Positions 59,327-64,000 of a stretch of DNA of 64,000 nucleotides are shown here, in pieces (the stretch's first letter is position 1; every line of letters starts with the position of its first letter). Location of the stretch: positions 1,087,241-1,151,240 of the forward strand of contig NZ_LR130785.1 of assembly GCF_900626135.1 (NCBI RefSeq), given 5' to 3'. A program made the position numbers and the translations under genes. The notes under the pieces are model-generated. The model had not been told where the DNA came from. It searched no databases and was given only the letters and a program-made list of their open reading frames with translations. This stretch comes from Senegalia massiliensis (GTDB lineage Bacteria > Bacillota > Clostridia > Tissierellales > SIT17).

Positions 59327-60916
59327 ATGAAGAAATTAAGTGATTTATTTAGAAAAAAAAATAAGAAAACGAAAAACTCAGTAGAAATAAATAATATATA
59401 TATAGATGAGACAGTAGAAGAAAATTTAAATGAAAATATAAATATTATAAAAGAAGAACTTGGAGAAAGTAGTGATTTAGTCATTAGACAATTTTGTTCT
59501 TCAGTAAATACGGGGATAGAAATGTCAGTTGTATATATAGATGGGTTAGGAGATAAAAACATTATAAATAAATTTGTACTTAAGCCTCTTATGCATAATA
59601 GTGAATGTAAAGATGTTAAAGAGGAAGTTAAGAATAAGAATTTATTAGAATATATAGAAGAAAATATTATATTAGATAGTGAAATAAAGAAAATTAGTAA
59701 ATTCAAAGATTTATTTTTACATATTTTATCTGGAGATTCTGTAATTTTAGTAGATGGGTTTAGTACTTGTTTTGTTATAGCTACTAAAGGGTTTGAAGAT
59801 AGAGGTGTTCAAGAACCTAGTAGTCAAAATGTCATAAGGGGACCTAGAGATGGATTTTGTGAGACCCTTAAAACAAATATTTCTCTTATAAGAAGAAGAA
59901 TTAAAAATACAAATCTTAGAATCGAACAAAAAGTAATAGGAAAAGAAACTAATACAGATGTAGCAATTGCATATATAAAAGGTATAGCAGATGAAAAAAT
60001 AATAGATGAGGTTAGATATAGAATAAGTAAAATAAGAATAGATAGTATTTTAGAAAGTGGATATATTGAAGAACTTATTCAAGATGAACCATATACATTG
60101 TTTCCGACAATATATAATACTGAAAGGCCTGATAGTGTTTCAGCAGGACTATTGGAGGGGAGAATAGCAATATTAGTAGATGGAACACCATTTGTTCTCT
60201 TAGTTCCTGCATTATTTGTACAATTTTTTCAATCTCCTGAGGACTATTATCAACGAGCTGATATATCTAGTTTAATTAGAATGCTTAGATATGTAGCATT
60301 TTTTTTATCATTACTTACTCCTTCATTATTTATAGCTATAACTACTTTCCATCAAGAAATGATACCACCTGCTCTTTTAATAAGTATTGTTGCCCAGAGA
60401 GAAGGTATACCATTTCCAGCTTTAATAGAAGCCTTAATAATGGAGTTAACATTTGAGATATTAAGAGAAGCAGGAGTAAGAATGCCTAAAGCAATTGGAA
60501 CAGCAATATCTATAGTGGGAGCATTAGTGTTAGGTGAAGCAGCAGTTCAAGCTGGACTTGTTTCACCTGCAAAAGTAATAGTTGTATCAATAACCGCATT
60601 AGCTAGTTTTATATCACCTTCTTATAATTTAGCAATGACAGTTAGAATATTAAGATTTATATTTATGTTACTTGCAGCAAGCTTTGGACTCTTTGGAATT
60701 GCACTTGGTTTACTTACTATGTTACTTCATCTTTGTAGCTTAAGATCTTTTGGAATACCATATATGTATCCTCTAGCACCATTTAATTTAAGTGGACAAA
60801 AAGATACATTAATTAGAACGCCAATATGGAGAATGTTTAAAAGACCTAAACTTATTTCAAGTAAAAATTCTGTACGTCAGCAAAATCCTACAGATGCAAA
60901 ACCAAAGAAACCATAA
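59327..60916 (+). CDS. gerKA: Spore germinant receptor A subunit (GerKA/GerAA family)
   Basis: A 529-residue inner-spore-membrane protein. It has the hydrophilic N-terminal domain (about 1-270) and then four to five membrane segments. GerA-family landmarks are YIDGLGDKNIINKFVLKPL, DGFSTCFVIATKGFEDR, the RGPRDGFCETLKTNISLIRRRI segment (158-180 by eye) and, in the membrane part, REAGVRMPKAIGTAISIVGALVLG. It binds germinants with the B and C subunits. AGGAGTT precedes ATG 59327. The gene symbol follows the clostridial GerK naming but subtype is not assigned by search. Confidence 0.92.
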   Translation: MKKLSDLFRKKNKKTKNSVEINNIYIDETVEENLNENINIIKEELGESSDLVIRQFCSSVNTGIEMSVVYIDGLGDKNIINKFVLKPLMHNSECKDVKEEVKNKNLLEYIEENIILDSEIKKISKFKDLFLHILSGDSVILVDGFSTCFVIATKGFEDRGVQEPSSQNVIRGPRDGFCETLKTNISLIRRRIKNTNLRIEQKVIGKETNTDVAIAYIKGIADEKIIDEVRYRISKIRIDSILESGYIEELIQDEPYTLFPTIYNTERPDSVSAGLLEGRIAILVDGTPFVLLVPALFVQFFQSPEDYYQRADISSLIRMLRYVAFFLSLLTPSLFIAITTFHQEMIPPALLISIVAQREGIPFPALIEALIMELTFEILREAGVRMPKAIGTAISIVGALVLGEAAVQAGLVSPAKVIVVSITALASFISPSYNLAMTVRILRFIFMLLAASFGLFGIALGLLTMLLHLCSLRSFGIPYMYPLAPFNLSGQKDTLIRTPIWRMFKRPKLISSKNSVRQQNPTDAKPKKP

Positions 60917-60932
60917 TAGAAAGGGTTTAAAT

Positions 60933-62144
60933 ATGAAGAAAAAAGCATTGTTTTTAATTATAATAATTCTAACTAATTTATTAATAGGATGTTGGGATAA
61001 AAGAGAACTCTCAGAAATTACTATTGCCTCAGCTGTAGGTGTAGATAAAATAGAAGATGAATATTTAGTCACAGTTCAAATTATAAATCCAAGTGAAATA
61101 GCAGGAAAAGAATTAACAGAGAGATCTGAAGTTTCAACATATAGAGTAAAAGGTAAAACAGTATTTGAAGCTTTAAGAAAACTAACTAGAGATGTTCCAA
61201 GAAAGGTTTATTTAGGTCATTTAATGATTTTAATGATTGGAGAAGAGTTAGCAAAAGAAGGAATTATAGATGTATTAGATTTTTTCTCTAGAGATCATGA
61301 ATTAAGAACAGATTTTTATATTGTTATTACAAAAGATTTAATGGCAACAGATGCTTTAAATGTACTCACTGCTATTGAAAAGATACCTGCTGAGAAATTA
61401 TATGATAGTTTAGAAATGGCTGAAAAATCTTGGGGAAATGTTAGAACTATTCAATTAGATCAACTTATATCAGATTTAATAAATATAGGTAAAGATCCTG
61501 TTCTTACAGGAATTTCAGTAATAGGACAGAATCAAAACAATAGTGGTATGGAAAATGTAAGTGAAGTTCAACCTGCAAATATTATTAGAGCACAAGATAT
61601 AGGAGTATTTAATGGAGATAAATTAGTAGGGTGGTTAAATCAAAATGAAAGTCGAGGATATAATGCCATAATAGATAATTTAAAGAATACTATTATAACT
61701 ATTCCTTGTAATGAAAAAGATGATTTATCAGTAGAATTATTAAAATCAAAGTCTAAAATAAAATCTGAAATTAAGAACGGAATACCTAATATTAACATAG
61801 AAATTAATTTAGAAGTTAAAATTGCTGATGTAGAGTGTGATATAGACATAAAAAAGACAGACAATATAAAAGAATTAGAAAATACTTTAGAAAAACAAGT
61901 TAAAAGTTATATGAATTTATCTATTAAAAAAGCTAAAAAGCTTAAAAGTGATGTATTTGGATTTGGATTAGAATTACATAGAAAACATCCAAAAGAATTT
62001 AAAGAATTAAGAGATAATTGGGAGGATGAATTTTCAAATTTAGATATAAATATAAATGTAAAATCAAAAATTACAGGAACGGGAACTACAAAAGGTATTT
62101 TTATAGATAAAGTAGATGATGGAGTGAATAAGAATGAAAAATAG
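60933..62144 (+). CDS. gerKC: Spore germinant receptor C subunit (GerKC/GerAC family lipoprotein)
   Basis: A 403-residue lipoprotein with signal peptide and lipobox LLIGC at residue 21, immediately followed by WDKRELSEI, the GerAC signature. The rest forms the three-domain GerAC fold, with EKIPAEKLYDSLEMAEKSWGNV in the middle and a C-terminal domain from about residue 260. ATG 60933 is preferred over the upstream in-frame start at 60894, because AAAGGG precedes 60933 and the signal peptide then begins at MKKK. The C subunit is anchored on the outside of the inner membrane of the spore. Confidence 0.92.
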   Translation: MKKKALFLIIIILTNLLIGCWDKRELSEITIASAVGVDKIEDEYLVTVQIINPSEIAGKELTERSEVSTYRVKGKTVFEALRKLTRDVPRKVYLGHLMILMIGEELAKEGIIDVLDFFSRDHELRTDFYIVITKDLMATDALNVLTAIEKIPAEKLYDSLEMAEKSWGNVRTIQLDQLISDLINIGKDPVLTGISVIGQNQNNSGMENVSEVQPANIIRAQDIGVFNGDKLVGWLNQNESRGYNAIIDNLKNTIITIPCNEKDDLSVELLKSKSKIKSEIKNGIPNINIEINLEVKIADVECDIDIKKTDNIKELENTLEKQVKSYMNLSIKKAKKLKSDVFGFGLELHRKHPKEFKELRDNWEDEFSNLDININVKSKITGTGTTKGIFIDKVDDGVNKNEK

Positions 62145-62352
62145 TATAGGTATTATAATGATTTCAATTATAATTATTATATATGAATTTAAGTCTCTCA
62201 AAAAAAGTAATTCTAGAAAAGAAATATGGTCATTTTCTATATTATTATTTGCAACTATATTAGGGGTCATGAAGGTTCTTGATATGAATATACCAAATCC
62301 ATTACATTTAGTTTATATGATTTATTCTCCAAAAAATAATATAGGATATTAA
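62134..62352 (+). CDS. Small two-helix membrane protein in the ger operon (GerD-subunit-like)
   Basis: A 72-residue protein with two predicted membrane helices (about residues 4-16 and 31-47) and a short tail. It overlaps the end of the C-subunit gene by 11 bases and lies 21 bases before the B-subunit gene, so it is probably translated with them. Some clostridial and bacillus receptor operons have a fourth small D subunit that modulates function; size, two helices and location fit this, but no motif proves it. Confidence 0.65.
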   Translation: MKNSIGIIMISIIIIIYEFKSLKKSNSRKEIWSFSILLFATILGVMKVLDMNIPNPLHLVYMIYSPKNNIGY

Positions 62353-62373
62353 ATTTTAAGAGAGGAGATATAT

Positions 62374-63459
62374 ATGTCTAAAAGTATTATAAATAACAAT
62401 CAATTAAGGAATTTTATATTTTTCCAATATGTTGCAAGTTCTGTTGTGTTATATCCATCAATGCTTTCTGGTATTGCAAAGCAAGATGCATGGTTATCTG
62501 CATTGTTAGGAAGTATATTAAGTTTAATTGTTGCTTTTATTTACTATAATCTAATAGATAAAATGGGAGATAAAAATTTAATGGAATATATTGAATTTTT
62601 ATTTGGTAAATATATAGGTGGTTTGATTAAATTATTACTTATATATTTTTTTATATTAGCATGTTCTGCTCAAATATGGATTATGGGAAATTTTTTAAGT
62701 ACACATATAATGCACGAAACACCTCTTTATGTGTTAAAGACTCTTTTTATGATAGTAGTTGTAATAGCAGCAAAGTTAGGTATAGAAGTGGTAGCTAGAT
62801 CTTCAGAAATAATTATACCAATAACTCTTATAGGTTTTTTTATACCAATTCTATTGTTAATTCCACAAATAGATATTAATAATATGTATCCAATATTAGA
62901 AAAAGGATTTTCTCCTGTGTTTAAAGGAATTTTACCATTTATGGGAGCTACTTCTTTTACTTTTATAGCATTATTAACATTTTGTCCATCAAATGTAAAT
63001 AATGTTAAAGGAATTAAAAAGGATTTTTTAATAGCTACAATAATAGCATCAATAGTTCTAATAATAGCTATTGATATGTGTACTCTTGTATTAGGATCAG
63101 AAATAACATCAAGACATCTTTATCCTACACATATATTATCCAAAAAAGCAAAGATAGGAGAATATATACAACGGTTAGAAATATTATTTGCAATGGTTTG
63201 GTTTTTATCTGTATTCTATAAATTGTTTATTTATTTTTATAGCCTTACAGTTAGTATATCTCAGTTTTTAAAATTAAATAATTATAAAATATTAATATTA
63301 CCAATAGCTATGATAATGGTAATATTATCTACAATAGTTTATCCTGATACAATATATTTCGTTGAATGGGATAGTGTAAATTGGCCAAGACTTACTCTTA
63401 CCTTTGGATTAATATTACCATTGATATTATTATTTACAGGGAAAATTAAAGGTAAATAA
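62374..63459 (+). CDS. gerKB: Spore germinant receptor B subunit (GerKB/GerAB family)
   Basis: A 361-residue APC-superfamily-fold membrane protein with about ten segments. It carries the GerAB pattern with NQLRNFIFFQYVASSVVLYPS at the N-terminus (in part), ALLGSILSLIVAF and a mid-region LLIPQIDINNMYPILEKGFSP, which is characteristic. It is the last gene of the A-C-D-B order. The B subunit holds the germinant (amino-acid) site in studied receptors. AGAGAGGAG precedes ATG 62374. No clear intrinsic terminator was seen after it. Confidence 0.9.
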   Translation: MSKSIINNNQLRNFIFFQYVASSVVLYPSMLSGIAKQDAWLSALLGSILSLIVAFIYYNLIDKMGDKNLMEYIEFLFGKYIGGLIKLLLIYFFILACSAQIWIMGNFLSTHIMHETPLYVLKTLFMIVVVIAAKLGIEVVARSSEIIIPITLIGFFIPILLLIPQIDINNMYPILEKGFSPVFKGILPFMGATSFTFIALLTFCPSNVNNVKGIKKDFLIATIIASIVLIIAIDMCTLVLGSEITSRHLYPTHILSKKAKIGEYIQRLEILFAMVWFLSVFYKLFIYFYSLTVSISQFLKLNNYKILILPIAMIMVILSTIVYPDTIYFVEWDSVNWPRLTLTFGLILPLILLFTGKIKGK

Positions 63460-63664
63460 TCTTTACTATTTACTTATTGTATCTAATATCAAATTATCTT
63501 AATTTAATTTTAAAGTTTTTATTTGCTTTTTGATAATATTAAATTCCTTATATAATACATAAAGTGATACTTGACAAAAGTTTATATAATAGGAAATAAT
63601 AAATAATAAAACAACATAAAATGGGTATGAACTATTAATATTATTAGCAAATGGAGATGATATA
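63460..63664. promoter_or_regulatory. Intergenic region upstream of the NmrA-like gene
   Basis: This gap is AT-rich. A consensus -35 TTGACA is at 63571-63576, with a possible -10 AATAAT at 63595-63600 (18-base spacer); another weak pair is TTGATA at 63530 and TATAAT at 63551. No hairpin or RNA element was recognised. Confidence 0.4.
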
Positions 63665-64000
63665 ATGGCAAAAATTTTACTTACAGGCATATCTGGAAAT
63701 GTAGGTAGTGCAGTAATGGATTATTTTATAAAGAATAACATTGATTTTACAGCTGGTGTAAGAAATGTTAAAAAATATAAAGGGAAATTCCCCGGAATTA
63801 ATTTAGTTCATTTAGACTTTGAAAACAAAGATACATTTGATAGTGCATTAGAAGGAATGGATAAAGTGTTTTTAGTTCGACCTCCGCAACTTACAGATGT
63901 AAACGAGATATTTAAACCATTTATAAATAAATGCAAGCAAAAATTTGTTAGGAGAATAGTATTTCTATCTTTACTTGGAATAGAAAAAAATCCTTTCCCG
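63665..64000 (+). CDS. NmrA/SDR-type NAD(P)-binding protein, 5' part
   Basis: The first 112 codons of a gene that runs off the window. The protein begins MAKILLTGISGNVGSAVMDYF, a Rossmann glycine motif (TGxxGxVG), followed by a sugar-type linker and VHLDFENKDTFDSALEGMDKVFLVRPPQLTDV, which fits NmrA-like/NAD(P)H quinone oxidoreductase 2-type atypical SDR proteins. Its role cannot be given without the rest. GGAGATGAT precedes ATG 63665. Confidence 0.82.
   Translation, partial: MAKILLTGISGNVGSAVMDYFIKNNIDFTAGVRNVKKYKGKFPGINLVHLDFENKDTFDSALEGMDKVFLVRPPQLTDVNEIFKPFINKCKQKFVRRIVFLSLLGIEKNPFP

Noticed and set aside
1-64000. Mobile elements, prophage, tRNA or rRNA genes
   Set aside because: No transposase, integrase, terminal inverted repeats with target duplications, or GC-richer RNA gene segments were seen on reading both strands.

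Overview
The window comes from a very AT-rich, spore-forming, anaerobic Firmicute of the Clostridia/Tissierellia kind. Evidence: Clostridium-like codon use and GGAGG ribosome sites with frequent TTG/GTG starts, a GerA/GerK-type germinant receptor operon, a selenocysteine-containing Stickland-type reductase, and many oxygen-sensitive Fe-S/Mo/W proteins. No rRNA, tRNA, CRISPR array or insertion sequence was seen. All 64 kb look like native chromosome.

Layout. 0-2.3 kb: two NifX-like proteins flank two paralogous MinD-type ATPases with inserted ferredoxin domains. 2.3-9.2 kb: an M14 cell-wall peptidase, then a LysR regulator divergent from a sulfur/selenium-type transporter, a CoA-disulfide reductase-rhodanese and an APC permease. 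9.2-10.5 kb: a tryptophan T-box (specifier UGG), the tryptophan transporter trpP, and acylphosphatase. 10.5-15.6 kb: a TetR regulator divergent from a substrate-specific component B of the glycine/betaine reductase family (GrdI/GrdH-like; in-frame UGA at 13710-13712 with a SECIS-like hairpin) and a BCCT transporter, best read as a betaine reductase module. 15.6-25.6 kb: xpt, an NlpC/P60 wall hydrolase, an alanine/glycine:cation symporter, pirin, nitroreductase, and a MarR-controlled heterodimeric ABC exporter.

25.6-43.1 kb is the centrepiece: a purine/urate fermentation locus. A sigma-54 activator precedes ssnA, then dpaL(ygeX)-ygeY-ygeW-hyuA-preA-like-xdhD-like-ridA, an NCS2 purine permease, a small ModE/LysR-type regulator, and the selenium-molybdenum cofactor maturation genes yqeB, yqeC, mocA-like and xdhC. 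Two excellent -24/-12 promoters (upstream of ssnA and of dpaL) and three TTATCA-N3-TGATAA palindromes predict the regulatory circuit. The Se-Mo hydroxylase and PreA-like protein would interconvert/reduce the purine, HyuA and YgeY open the rings, YgeW would release carbamoyl phosphate (ATP source), DpaL would yield pyruvate and ammonia, and RidA would clear 2-aminoacrylate.

43-53 kb holds an AEC transporter, galT, a DUF4474-like protein with a metallophosphoesterase, pepF, a FAH-family enzyme, a PAP2 phosphatase and a DUF4153-like membrane protein. 53.4-59.2 kb is a compact tungstate-uptake and molybdopterin operon (mogA-tupABC-moeA-moaA-moaC-MOSC). 59.3-63.5 kb is the ger operon, and a truncated NmrA-type gene ends the window. 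Selenium and Mo/W metabolism recur across the region. Coordinates and starts were read by eye from sequence; family names rest on remembered motifs, not on searches.
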